Shown: in pieces, positions 8,921 through 17,461 of the stretch | How positions within the stretch are numbered: the stretch's first letter is position 1 | Layout: each line of letters begins with the position of its first letter | Origin: Paenibacillus sp. FSL H8-0048 | Lineage (GTDB): Bacteria > Bacillota > Bacilli > Paenibacillales > Paenibacillaceae | DNA length: 64,000 nucleotides | Assembly (NCBI RefSeq): GCF_038002825.1 | Contig: NZ_JBBODF010000001.1 | Location: 4,092,001 to 4,156,000, forward strand | Direction of reading: 5' to 3' | Made by a program: the position numbers and the translations under genes | The notes under the pieces: generated by a model | Database searches by the model: none | The model's input: the letters and a program-made list of their open reading frames with translations, nothing else | Told to the model about the DNA's origin: nothing

Positions 8921-8943
8921 TTCCTACCCATTTAGTAGGTTAT
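8921..8943 (-). promoter_or_regulatory. candidate operator at the sulfate operon promoter
   Basis: Imperfect palindrome with arms CCTAC/GTAGG around 7 bases, directly at the predicted transcription start. Its position suggests repression. The form resembles boxes of Rrf2-family regulators such as CymR, which control sulfur uptake in Bacilli; the regulator is inferred, not seen here. Confidence 0.5.
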
Positions 8944-8949
8944 ACAGAT

Positions 8950-8978
8950 ATAATACTGAACGCTTCCCGCGCTGTCAA
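8950..8978 (-). promoter_or_regulatory. sigma-A-type promoter of sbp-cysT-cysW
   Basis: On the minus strand TTGACA, 17 bases, TATTAT. The downstream leader to the sbp ATG is about 170 bases. The rest of 8773-9140 shows no gene. Confidence 0.75.
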
Positions 8979-9140
8979 ACCTTTTTTTCAATTTGAATGA
9001 AAGACTACGATCGACGGGAGGCGGGCAGGAAGTGGCGTCCGTTCCTGTAAGCTCCACTTGTTATTGCTGCCCCAAAGTAATATCATTGCTTACATCTAAT
9101 AGAGTGAAATAGAGTGAAAAAAGCACCGGGGGAAATAATC

Positions 9141-11465
9141 ATGGGAATGGATTTGGAGTATGGCCCCGCGCCGCAAGGACCGCGGCTGCACAGGCGCGTA
9201 CTCAAAGAACTGGGCAGACGCATTCTGGAAACGTACAGGTATGATACTACTATATGGAGGACTGCGCTCAGCGGCCCTTGGACACTATGTATTCTTGCTT
9301 TTTCTATAGTTATTATGGGTATTCCTACCGGACTCGGAAGCGCAGCGGATATTATGCTGGCAGTTGGTGCCGGAACGCTTGTTATGGCACTGGCCAGCAA
9401 TCTGCTGGCTGTGCTGCTCTCCCTTACCGGACTCCGCTGTCCGCATCTGTTCGCGGGCTCTTTGCTCAGCACCTATGGGACTGTATTGCTAATCTTGTAT
9501 TTTTCCGATTTGGAGCTTGAAGCAGCAGCCGTAATTGCCTGTATCGCAACCTTAGCCTGCGGCATAGGGGGACTTGCGGCCGGCCTGCTGCGGACCCGGA
9601 GAATGCTCAGCGGCAGTCTGCTGGCTGCGGCGCTCCTCCTCTCCCCGTTCGCACTGGCCTATGGCACTGGATCGGGAAGCAGCCCGGTACCTGTACCCCC
9701 GCTTCAGAGTCTGGCGGCGAACGGACAGGTGCTTCCCTTACTTGCAGACGATCCCGCCCAGCCGGGCAGCTATACATTCCACAGCTTCACCTATGGCAGC
9801 GGCAAGGATCTGCAGCGCAAGGCGTATGGCAAGGATGTCCTGCTAACCTCTGCTTCCGTGGATGCTACCGGGTATATCTCTTCCTGGCCCGCGCTGCGGA
9901 CCCTGTTCTGGGGCTTCGATCCCGCTTCTCTCCCGCTGAACGCCAGAGTATGGATGCCGGACGGGGACGGGCCGTATCCGCTGGTGCTCATGGTGCATGG
10001 CAACCATATGATGGAGGACTTCTCCGAGGGCGGCTACGCCTATCTGGGTGAATTACTGGCCAGCCGGGGCTTCATCGCGGTCACCCTGGATGAGAATTTC
10101 CTGAATTATTCGGCCTGGTCGGGTATTCCGGACAACGATTTCAAGGCGCGGACCTGGATGATTCTGAAGCATCTGCAGCAGATCGGCAGCTTCGCGGAGC
10201 AGCCTGGCAACCCCTTTTACCAGAAGGTTGATTACGATTCTGTTGCGCTGCTCGGCCACAGCCGCGGCGGCCAGGCAGTAGCCATGGCTGCGGATGCATC
10301 GCTCTGGTTCAGCAGTGATCCGGCTCTGAACGCTATTCAGCAGTTTCATATTACTTCAGTCATTGCTCTAGCCCCTACGGATAAAATGATCGACAGCAAG
10401 CAGGCCCGCCTAACGGATGTGAGCTATCTGACGCTGCAGGGCGCCCGTGACGGCGATGTGCATGATTTCTACGGGGACCGGCAATATATGCGTTCTTCCT
10501 ACACCGGCAATACCCCCGGCTTCAAAAGCTCGCTCTACATTGCCGACGCCAACCACAGCCAGTTCAATACAGACTGGGGGCTGTATGACCAGACGCTGCC
10601 GACCGGTCTGTTCCTGAAGCGTTCCCGGATCATGGACGGGGAGGAGCAGCGGAGAATTGCCAAGGTCTATGTGTCCGCCTTCCTGGAGACCACGCTGCAC
10701 GGGAGGAGCGAGTACCGGCAATTGTTCCGCGATTACCGCAGCGGTGCCAGCTGGCTGCCGGATACCGCCTACTATAACCGCTTCCAGAGCGGGAGCTATA
10801 TTACGGTGGCGGACTATGATGAAGACCGCAACAGAGGCATCGTTCAAGGCGGGACCGTCTCAACTACCGGGCTTCAATGGAGCGAAGAGGCCGCGAAGGA
10901 CCGCGAGCGGAACAGTAAGCCCTCTTACGGTATTCTGCTGGAGCGCAGCGCAAGCCCGGATCAGGAGCCTGCGGCCGCCGAGGCCGCTTACAGCATTAGG
11001 CTCAGTGACACGCTGACTCAGACGCTTGCGGAATCTCCTGCCGTAGAGGGACTGACCTTCTCCCTGGCGAACCATAATTCCGATCCTAACGAGGACGGCG
11101 ATTCCGGGCCGTTGCCGGAAGCTGAGCTCTCCCCCGATGTGGAGGTGGAGCTGACGGACAGCAACGACACCGCCGCAAGAATCCCACTGGACGAGGTGAT
11201 GGATATTCTGCCCCTGCCGCAGACGGAATTCACGCTTAGCCCATGGCTGGAGGAGCGGATCAGTGACGGCAAATTCAGCAACCTCTCGGAGGCCGTCTAC
11301 CAGACGTACAAGCTGCCCTTCGAGCTGTTCCTTGAGGAAGAGCCGGAGCTTGATCCGGACAGTCTGAAGGGTATCACCTTTTATCTACAAGGCTCAGAAG
11401 ACAAGATTATGCTGGACGACATTGGCTTCTATGAGCGGGAGGAGCCGCTGACAGGCGTGTATTAA
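9141..11465 (+). CDS. membrane-anchored alpha/beta hydrolase
   Basis: 774 residues. Residues about 40-165 hold four or five membrane segments. The extracellular or cytosolic domain that follows has the hydrolase fold: LVLMVHGNHMM (oxyanion-side strand) and VALLGHSRGGQAVAMAAD, where GHSRGG is the nucleophile elbow. DANHSQFNTDWG later may supply the catalytic His. The C-terminal 250 residues look like a beta-rich, galactose-binding-like region with acidic stretches. ATG at 9141 has GGGGGA upstream; a GTG at 9114 has no ribosome site. The substrate is unknown; similar proteins are loosely called platelet-activating-factor acetylhydrolase or PET-hydrolase-like. Stands alone, with a bidirectional terminator after it. 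Confidence 0.82.
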   Translation: MGMDLEYGPAPQGPRLHRRVLKELGRRILETYRYDTTIWRTALSGPWTLCILAFSIVIMGIPTGLGSAADIMLAVGAGTLVMALASNLLAVLLSLTGLRCPHLFAGSLLSTYGTVLLILYFSDLELEAAAVIACIATLACGIGGLAAGLLRTRRMLSGSLLAAALLLSPFALAYGTGSGSSPVPVPPLQSLAANGQVLPLLADDPAQPGSYTFHSFTYGSGKDLQRKAYGKDVLLTSASVDATGYISSWPALRTLFWGFDPASLPLNARVWMPDGDGPYPLVLMVHGNHMMEDFSEGGYAYLGELLASRGFIAVTLDENFLNYSAWSGIPDNDFKARTWMILKHLQQIGSFAEQPGNPFYQKVDYDSVALLGHSRGGQAVAMAADASLWFSSDPALNAIQQFHITSVIALAPTDKMIDSKQARLTDVSYLTLQGARDGDVHDFYGDRQYMRSSYTGNTPGFKSSLYIADANHSQFNTDWGLYDQTLPTGLFLKRSRIMDGEEQRRIAKVYVSAFLETTLHGRSEYRQLFRDYRSGASWLPDTAYYNRFQSGSYITVADYDEDRNRGIVQGGTVSTTGLQWSEEAAKDRERNSKPSYGILLERSASPDQEPAAAEAAYSIRLSDTLTQTLAESPAVEGLTFSLANHNSDPNEDGDSGPLPEAELSPDVEVELTDSNDTAARIPLDEVMDILPLPQTEFTLSPWLEERISDGKFSNLSEAVYQTYKLPFELFLEEEPELDPDSLKGITFYLQGSEDKIMLDDIGFYEREEPLTGVY

Positions 11466-11498
11466 CCGGACATCATTCTATCTATAAAAAGCCCAAAT

Positions 11499-11535
11499 AG
11501 CCCCCTGCCCGCCATACTCCGGCGTTCAGGGGGCT
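11499..11535. terminator. bidirectional terminator
   Basis: Stem AGCCCCCTG/CAGGGGGCT between convergent genes. The minus-strand side is followed by T-rich GGGCTTTTTATA; the plus side by TTGCTGTT. Confidence 0.75.
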
Positions 11536-11567
11536 TTGCTGTTCCTGCACAAAGATACTTGTCCAGG

Positions 11568-12620
11568 TTAATCCAGGGCTACAAGGCAGACAGGGGCCGT
11601 CACTTCCAGCTCATTGCCGGTAGGAATCAGCCGCCCGGTCTCAGCGTCTATGCGGAAGGAGGCAATATTGCCGCTGTTCTGGTTAGCGGCGAGCAGCATG
11701 CCGCCGATCAGAGCGAAATTGCGCGGTGTCCGGCCGCCGGAGATCACCCAGTCCTCCGCTTCCAGCAGACCTGTAGCATTATCGATGTGGAATAGTGCAA
11801 TGCTGTCATGTCCACGGTTGGATACGTAGAGGTAGCGCCCGCATGGCGATACATGAATATCAGCAGCCGTATCATCACTTCCCGCCGTATAATGCTCCGG
11901 AAGGCAACTGATACTCTGCAGGAGCTTCAGATTACCCTGAGGCTCATCATTAGCGAACACGGTTACGGTATTATTCAGTTCATTGACCAGATAGATCCAT
12001 TGCCGTGAAGGATGCACTGCCAGATGGCGCGGTCCTGAGCCTGGAGGAAGATTCACCTCCCGGTGAGTGACCAGCTTCCCTTCCTCCACCCGGTAGAACA
12101 CGATCTGGTCAAGACCAAGATCACAGACCAGCACATGCTCACCTGTCTTGTCCGGAATCACCGAATGGGGATGGGGCGCCTCTTGACGGTCACTGCGGAT
12201 TCCCGAGCCTTCATGCTTCACCTGGGAAGACATCTCCTGCAAGGACCCGTCCGGGTTCAGCGGGAACACATTGACGTTGCCCCCCGTATAGTTTGACACG
12301 GCTATGTAATCTCCCTGCGGAGCCACCGAGACATAACAAGGTGCGCCGCCTCCGGTCGCTCTGCTGCCCAGCGGATGCAGGGCTTTGCTGCCGGGTTCAA
12401 TCGCATAGGCATGAATCTCACCCTCATCCTGCTCGCTCACGGCATATAATGCAGTCTGCGCCGCATTGACCGCCAGATAGGAGGGATTATGGGTCCCCCG
12501 GGTACCGCCCATAAGCCTCATTTCTCCGGTCTCCTTATCCAGCGCACCGAGCAGGATGGCCTCTTTCTCCTTACTGTTGTAGGTTCCAATATAGAATAAT
12601 ACTTCATTAGGCTGGTGCAT
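11568..12620 (-). CDS. lactonase family protein, 6-phosphogluconolactonase-like seven-bladed propeller
   Basis: 350 residues, close to the usual length. FYIGTYN near the N-terminus and repeated blade motifs (NPSYLAV, APCYVSVAPQGDYIAVSNY, GPRHLAVHPSRQWIYLVNEL, DIHVSPCGRYLYVSNRG) mark the YbhE/Pgl-type beta propeller. B. subtilis YkgB is the nearest well-known relative; such enzymes hydrolyse 6-phosphogluconolactone in the oxidative pentose phosphate pathway. AAAGGAG lies upstream of the ATG. No other pentose phosphate gene is near, so a related sugar-lactone substrate is possible. Confidence 0.85.
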   Translation of the reverse strand: MHQPNEVLFYIGTYNSKEKEAILLGALDKETGEMRLMGGTRGTHNPSYLAVNAAQTALYAVSEQDEGEIHAYAIEPGSKALHPLGSRATGGGAPCYVSVAPQGDYIAVSNYTGGNVNVFPLNPDGSLQEMSSQVKHEGSGIRSDRQEAPHPHSVIPDKTGEHVLVCDLGLDQIVFYRVEEGKLVTHREVNLPPGSGPRHLAVHPSRQWIYLVNELNNTVTVFANDEPQGNLKLLQSISCLPEHYTAGSDDTAADIHVSPCGRYLYVSNRGHDSIALFHIDNATGLLEAEDWVISGGRTPRNFALIGGMLLAANQNSGNIASFRIDAETGRLIPTGNELEVTAPVCLVALD

Positions 12621-12810
12621 GGCTGCGGCTCCTTTTTGTTCTAAAGTATATAATCTTATATAACCTGTACAGCCCTATTCTTACTCAGCAGGTCCTCCAT
12701 TTAATTCACTATAACATCTTTATGTACCCACCTCATTATTAGGGTTAAACAGTATAAATTTGGACAGACTGGAATACTAAATAAATGTGTGCCGGCAAAA
12801 TTTAACACTG

Positions 12811-12835
12811 GTTTAAACGCTGAGCATGAGGTTAA
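12811..12835 (+). promoter_or_regulatory. possible sigma-B-like promoter of the GlsB gene
   Basis: GTTTAA, 13 bases, GGTTAA, against a sigma-B consensus of GTTTAA and GGGTAT. Two positions of the second hexamer differ from the consensus. Offered because GlsB-type proteins are general stress proteins. No sigma factor is in the window. Confidence 0.3.
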
Positions 12836-12879
12836 TAGTAACCATCGAAGACAACAAACACAAAAGGAGCTGAAAGTAA

Positions 12880-13140
12880 ATGAGTTTACTATGGATGTTG
12901 ATTGTTGGTGGCGTAATAGGTTGGCTGGCCGGGTTGATTATGGGCCGGGACATTCCGGGCGGAGTTATTGGCAATATTATCGCTGGTATTCTCGGTTCAT
13001 GGCTGGGCGGCATGCTGCTGGGAAGCTGGGGACCTAAGGTCAGCGACTTCTATGTCTTCCCATCACTGATCGGTGCTGTAATTCTGATCTTTATCGTTAG
13101 CCTGATTCTGCGTTCGGTTGGCGGACGTAGCCGTTCTTAA
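12880..13140 (+). CDS. GlsB/YeaQ/YmgE family stress-response membrane protein
   Basis: 86 residues with three hydrophobic segments. The family signature is clear: GVIGWLAGLIMGRDIPGGVI then GNIIAGILGSWLGGMLLG. These transglycosylase-associated-type small membrane proteins are linked to general stress in many bacteria; the molecular function is not settled. AAGGAG lies 8 bases before the ATG. A strong terminator follows. Confidence 0.9.
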   Translation: MSLLWMLIVGGVIGWLAGLIMGRDIPGGVIGNIIAGILGSWLGGMLLGSWGPKVSDFYVFPSLIGAVILIFIVSLILRSVGGRSRS

Positions 13141-13190
13141 GCTCTATGGCAGCATTCTTACCTGAAGCTGCTGAACTATACTTCGCAAGC

Positions 13191-13225
13191 AGACCCGCCG
13201 GGGGTTAGACCCCAGGCGGGTTTGC
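13191..13225 (+). terminator. rho-independent terminator after glsB-like gene
   Basis: AGACCCGCC pairs with GGCGGGTTT, with an inner GGGGT/ACCCC extension, followed by TTTGCTGTGTTT. Confidence 0.75.
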
Positions 13226-13308
13226 TGTGTTTGCTCATTCTGAAATCCGTTCATTATCTGCTATAATGAAGACAATAGTGACCGAAATCACAGAGAGGAC
13301 AGTGAATT

Positions 13309-13815
13309 ATGGGTAACATCAACCCCTCGCTTCTGCATGTGGGCTCCACGCTGGGGGCCGTATTCATGGCGCTGATGGTGATTTTTATCCGCATGAAGGC
13401 CAGTGCCCGCCCGGTAACCATCCGCAAAATATGGATTCCGCCGCTAGGCATGTCCACCGGCTTCGCCATGTTCGTAGTACCGGAAGTGCGCTTCCCCTGG
13501 TGGTGGGCGGCCCTTGCTTTCCTGGTCGGCTGGTTTATTTTTGCCTATCCGCTAATCCGCAGTACACGGTTCGAAGAACGTGAAGGGCTGATCTATGCCC
13601 AGCGCTCCAAGAGCTTCGCGTTCATTCTGCTTGGACTGCTGCTGGTCCGCACCCTGCTCCATGAGTTCATCAACCGGTATGTATCCGTTCCGCAGTCCGG
13701 CGGATTATTCTTCATTCTGGCCTTTGGCATGATCCTCCACTGGAGACTGTTCATGTATAAGCACTATACCGGAATGTTGCCTGCCGAGCCGCAGATTCCG
13801 CAGCCCCGGGTCTAG
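13309..13815 (+). CDS. ccdC: CcdC-like membrane protein
   Basis: 168 residues with about four or five membrane segments. VIFIRMKASARPVTIRKI followed by IWIPPLGMSTGFAMFVVPE is the pattern of the CcdC/YneJ family (DUF1453), named from a B. subtilis gene beside the cytochrome c maturation gene ccdA; CcdC itself is not essential there. No cytochrome c gene is near in this window, so the role remains open. GAGAGGACAG precedes the ATG. Followed by a family C element and a terminator. Confidence 0.85.
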   Translation: MGNINPSLLHVGSTLGAVFMALMVIFIRMKASARPVTIRKIWIPPLGMSTGFAMFVVPEVRFPWWWAALAFLVGWFIFAYPLIRSTRFEEREGLIYAQRSKSFAFILLGLLLVRTLLHEFINRYVSVPQSGGLFFILAFGMILHWRLFMYKHYTGMLPAEPQIPQPRV

Positions 13816-13845
13816 GGAGAAGCGGGTTAAGACATTCATTTCATC

Positions 13846-13948
13846 AAGTGGAAACGGCTTTGCCGTCCTTTTAAAGGACGGTACCGTTTCAGCGAGAAAT
13901 AGAAGGATAATTTAACGTGTGAAACATATACATTCTTATATTTGTACA
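13846..13948 (+). repeat. family C two-hairpin element, copy 1
   Basis: Outer stem GAAACGG/CCGTTTC encloses inner stem CCGTCCTTT/AAAGGACGG; a second stem pairs AAATA-AAG with CTT-TATTT downstream. It lies after ccdC and is followed within 5 bases by a terminator hairpin. Confidence 0.8.
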
Positions 13949-13952
13949 AGGG

Positions 13953-13999
13953 GGGGTGTCCCCGGCAGCCTTAGCGATGACTGCCGGAGGCACCCTTTC
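13953..13999 (+). terminator. terminator hairpin directly after family C copy 1
   Basis: GGGTG-CC-CCGGCAG pairs with CTGCCGG-GG-CACCC, followed by TTTCCTT. It could end ccdC transcription or a short RNA made from the family C element. The rest of 14000-14197 shows no gene. Confidence 0.6.
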
Positions 14000-14197
14000 C
14001 TTCTGCCTTCCCAAACGCCCATCAGCTGCATATTATAGTTCATAAGAACCCATAAGAACCCTGATACTCTTACCTTCCATGTAAATTGTGGCTAAATAAC
14101 GGACGGGGACAGCGGATATTTTCGGTGCTATGTCAGGTAACTTGCGATGAGATCAGTTAGAATAGTACCATACTTGTAGAGAGTGGGGACGGGGCAA

Positions 14198-15160
14198 TTG
14201 AAAAGTAAATCGAGAAAAGTAGCAATCGTCGGCTCCGGCATGGTTGGCTCAAGTGTTGCCTATTCCATGGTGAATCAGGCCGTATGCGATGAGATCATGA
14301 TGATCGACCGCACCTACGACCGCGCCATGGCACAAGCACTGGATCTCTCGCACTGCATGGACTTCACCGGAACACGCACCAAGGTCTATGCCGGCACCGC
14401 CAGCGACTGTGCGGGGATGGATGTCGTCATTCTGACGGCAGGCGCCAATCCCAAGCCGGGGCAGACCCGGCTGGATGTACTGGATGCCGCTGCTGTAATT
14501 ACCCGGGAGATCATCACCGAGATTATGGCGGGCGGCTTCGATGGGATCTTCGTCGTCGCGGCGAACCCTGTAGATATTGTGACTTATATGGTCTGGCAGA
14601 TCTCCGGCCTGCCGCGGCACCGGGTGATCGGCACAGGCACCTCCATCGACTCCTCCCGGCTAAAAACCCTGCTGTCAGAGGTGTTCACGATTGATCCGCG
14701 CAGCGTCAACGGCTACGCCCTTGGCGAGCACGGAGAGTCGCAGTTCGTGGCCTGGTCCCATGTAACCATCGGCGGCAAGCCGATTCTGCAGATTATGGAG
14801 CAGCACCGCGAGCGCTTCAGCAGCCTGGACCTGGAGGATATTGCCCGCAAGACGAAGGATGCCGGCTGGGAGATTTTTACGCGCAAAGGCTCAACCCACT
14901 TCGGAATCGGCAGTGCACTCGCCTATATCACCCGCTCCATTCTGAATGACGAGCACAAAATCATCGCCGTCTCCGCCATCCTGGACGGAGAATACGGACA
15001 AAGCGGCGTATGTGCCGGAGTTCCTGCCATTATCAGCAGCAGCGGCATTCAGGAATTGCTGGAGCTGAATCTCAGCGATACGGAGATGGCCAAATTCACC
15101 GCCTCCTGCAGCATTATCCGTGCGGGAATTGATAGCCTCACACTGGAGGAGCATCACTAA
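14198..15160 (+). CDS. ldh: L-lactate dehydrogenase-like 2-hydroxyacid dehydrogenase
   Basis: 320 residues. VAIVGSGMVGSSVAYSM is the NAD-binding Rossmann motif, AANPVDIVTY the second conserved segment, and GEHGESQF carries the catalytic His. LDH/MDH family enzymes interconvert 2-oxo and 2-hydroxy acids with NADH. In typical LDH the substrate loop reads ANQKPGETRL with Gln102 selecting pyruvate; here it reads ANPKPGQTRL, so that Gln is Pro. True lactate activity is therefore not certain. Start: TTG at 14198, with GGGGACGGGG before it, is preferred to the GTG at 14183, which has no ribosome site. A family C element and terminator lie upstream. Confidence 0.85.
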   Translation: MKSKSRKVAIVGSGMVGSSVAYSMVNQAVCDEIMMIDRTYDRAMAQALDLSHCMDFTGTRTKVYAGTASDCAGMDVVILTAGANPKPGQTRLDVLDAAAVITREIITEIMAGGFDGIFVVAANPVDIVTYMVWQISGLPRHRVIGTGTSIDSSRLKTLLSEVFTIDPRSVNGYALGEHGESQFVAWSHVTIGGKPILQIMEQHRERFSSLDLEDIARKTKDAGWEIFTRKGSTHFGIGSALAYITRSILNDEHKIIAVSAILDGEYGQSGVCAGVPAIISSSGIQELLELNLSDTEMAKFTASCSIIRAGIDSLTLEEHH

Positions 15161-15178
15161 GCTTAACCGCACAGCCTA

Positions 15179-15238
15179 TACCGCAAACACCCCTCTGCTT
15201 CACACAGTAACCTGTGTGACAGAGGGGTGTTTGCGGTA
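15179..15238. terminator. strong bidirectional terminator
   Basis: A near-perfect hairpin: TACCGCAAACACCCCTCTG with TCACACAG, mirrored on the right, between ldh (+) and the chemoreceptor gene (-). An ATTTTAC tail follows on the plus strand. Confidence 0.85.
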
Positions 15239-15251
15239 ATTTTACCTGATA

Positions 15252-17279
15252 CTATTGAAACTTCTCAATCTCGCTGCGCAATTCGCCCATTAACTGGTTG
15301 AGGGATTCGGCTGAGGTGACGACCTGGCCCATCAGATTCCGCTGCTCGGTGGAAGCCTCCGCCACCATCTCGGCGCTCTCGGCAGAATCTCTGGCAATAA
15401 TCAGCATATCGGAGATAGAGGCTGTAATCTCCTCCGTCCCGGCGGACATCTGCTCATTGACGGCAGAGACATCCTGAATTTGAACCGATACCTCACGGAT
15501 GGACGAGCGGATATGGTCGAAGGAGGTGCCTACGTTCTGCATTTTACCCATCCCGTCTCCGATCTCTGCAATGCTCTTCTCCATAGAGACCTCGGCTGCT
15601 CTGGTGGATTCCTGAATTTGACGGATCAGCTCCACAATGTTCACAATGGCACTGTTCGTGCGTTCTGCCAGCTTCTTCACTTCATTCGCCACCACGCCGA
15701 ACCCGCGCCCGTGCTCGCCTGCTCTGGCCGCTTCAATCGATGCATTGAGGGATAACAGCCCCGTCTGATTGGAGATTTCCGAGATTACGTCAACAATTTG
15801 GCCAATCTGCTCAGATTGCCCGCTCAGATTCCTGATCAGAGCCGAGGTCTCCTCCGCAGCGCCGCTGATGACAGTCATCTGCTTAAGTGTGGATTGAATC
15901 TCCACATACCCGTTCTCGACCTCGGTGCTGACCGTCTCTGCCTGGTCGGACACATTGACGGAGGATTCCGCAATCCGCTGCAGCCCGATCGCCATCTCTT
16001 CCGTAGCTCTGGCAGCTTGTTCCGAGCCCTTGAACTGCTCGCCCATTCCCTGGGCGACTTCCTGAACGACCGTCTCAATCTCTGCCGACGTATTTGAGGT
16101 CTGGCTGGCGTAATTCAGCACACTTTCTGCCGAGACAGCCACCTGCGCCACTGTAGCATCGATTTTGCCGACAATGCCGGACAATGATCCGATCATATCA
16201 TTAATGCTCTGGCTCATCTGGCCAATCTCATCACCCGAGCGTACGGTTACCCGTTCGCTGAGATGGCCGTCTGCCACTTTCTTCATCACTCCAGAGATCG
16301 CCACAATCGGCTTCACAATCAGCCGGGTCAGAGATAAGGCCAAGGCAATGACCGCCAGAATGATGATTCCAATGAATAAGGTGGATATCCGCTGGGCTGA
16401 GGTGACTTTGGCGGTAATCTCGCTTTTGGGAACCGTAATCAGCAGCTTCCAGTCTGTGCCCGGGACGGTACGGAAATAGGTAATCACCTGCTTGCCGTCC
16501 TCTCCCTTATAAACTTCCGAGCCTGCTTCCTTGCCGAGAATATGCTCTACTGCCTGCTTCATCTCTGTGGTCTTGGCGTAATCCGCGATATTCTTGCCGA
16601 TCCGCTCCGTCTCGGAGTAGGCGTAATAATCACCCTTGCCCGAGATCACGTATCCGTAGCCGGTATCGCCCACGTGGATGTTTTTGCCCATCTCCATCAG
16701 AATGTCCGGTGTCACCGAGAAGGCGATGCCGCCGCCAAACTGCTTGTCCTTGTCCACGACCGGAACGAATACCGGGATAATATATTTGCTGAGCTGTTCC
16801 AGATAAGACATCTCCGCTACCGCCGGAGCAAGACTCTCCTTCGCCTGCAGGAAATATGCCGATTGCCCTACATCCGCCGTAAGCTTAAGGGAATTGGCCA
16901 GAATGCCTTGCTTGTTAATGACGCTGTAGCCTTCGGACTGAGTATCGCTCTCCTCCAGTACCTTGACCACGGGAAAAATAGTATCCGGTCTTGCGGTATC
17001 GAATTCCGGATGCTGCGCAATCAGCTCCTGGACCGCAGATGTCCGCGTATTCAGCCACTCTGCAATCCGTGTGGTGTTCATCTCCAGAATATTCTGGGCG
17101 AGCTCCTCACTGTCGTCTCTGGTTACACCCCCGAAGTACTGCATGAAAAAGATCGTGACGCCAAGCAGAGGTACAATAGCAATTGCCAAAATAACAAGCG
17201 AATACTTGCTTTGCAGCGATAATGATTTTCCGTTCTTTGCTTTCATTTTCAATTTTGACCGTACACTTGCCTCATTCAC
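15252..17279 (-). CDS. methyl-accepting chemotaxis protein with dCache sensor domain
   Basis: 675 residues. A cytosolic N-terminus precedes membrane segment 1 (about 27-50), then an extracellular dCache-type domain of about 250 residues (with GYVISGKGDYYAYS and DWKLLITVPKSEI, typical of Cache domains), membrane segment 2 (ISTLFIGIIILAVIALAL), a HAMP domain starting LTRLIVKPI and a long methyl-accepting helical hairpin. The tip carries GRGFGVVANEVKKLAERTNS, the CheA/CheW-binding signature. The start is GTG at 17279 with AGGGGGA 9-10 bases upstream. The ligand cannot be predicted. It stands alone. Confidence 0.93.
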   Translation of the reverse strand: MNEASVRSKLKMKAKNGKSLSLQSKYSLVILAIAIVPLLGVTIFFMQYFGGVTRDDSEELAQNILEMNTTRIAEWLNTRTSAVQELIAQHPEFDTARPDTIFPVVKVLEESDTQSEGYSVINKQGILANSLKLTADVGQSAYFLQAKESLAPAVAEMSYLEQLSKYIIPVFVPVVDKDKQFGGGIAFSVTPDILMEMGKNIHVGDTGYGYVISGKGDYYAYSETERIGKNIADYAKTTEMKQAVEHILGKEAGSEVYKGEDGKQVITYFRTVPGTDWKLLITVPKSEITAKVTSAQRISTLFIGIIILAVIALALSLTRLIVKPIVAISGVMKKVADGHLSERVTVRSGDEIGQMSQSINDMIGSLSGIVGKIDATVAQVAVSAESVLNYASQTSNTSAEIETVVQEVAQGMGEQFKGSEQAARATEEMAIGLQRIAESSVNVSDQAETVSTEVENGYVEIQSTLKQMTVISGAAEETSALIRNLSGQSEQIGQIVDVISEISNQTGLLSLNASIEAARAGEHGRGFGVVANEVKKLAERTNSAIVNIVELIRQIQESTRAAEVSMEKSIAEIGDGMGKMQNVGTSFDHIRSSIREVSVQIQDVSAVNEQMSAGTEEITASISDMLIIARDSAESAEMVAEASTEQRNLMGQVVTSAESLNQLMGELRSEIEKFQ

Positions 17280-17380
17280 CGCAAAATCCCCCTAGAAACC
17301 CATTGTGGTCTTCCATATGCTGTAAATATATATTGATATATCGGCATAAATAGACAAAAAGCATAATACATGCAATAAAA

Positions 17381-17421
17381 ATAAGCCTCAAGACCCAAAA
17401 ATTAGGATCATTAAGGCTTAT
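17381..17421 (-). terminator. terminator of the P-type ATPase gene
   Basis: On the minus strand ATAAGCCTTAA pairs with TTGAGGCTTAT and is followed by TTTTATT. Confidence 0.8.
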
Positions 17422-17461
17422 ACTTTTCATAATTATTTCATTATTGATTCATCTTACACGA

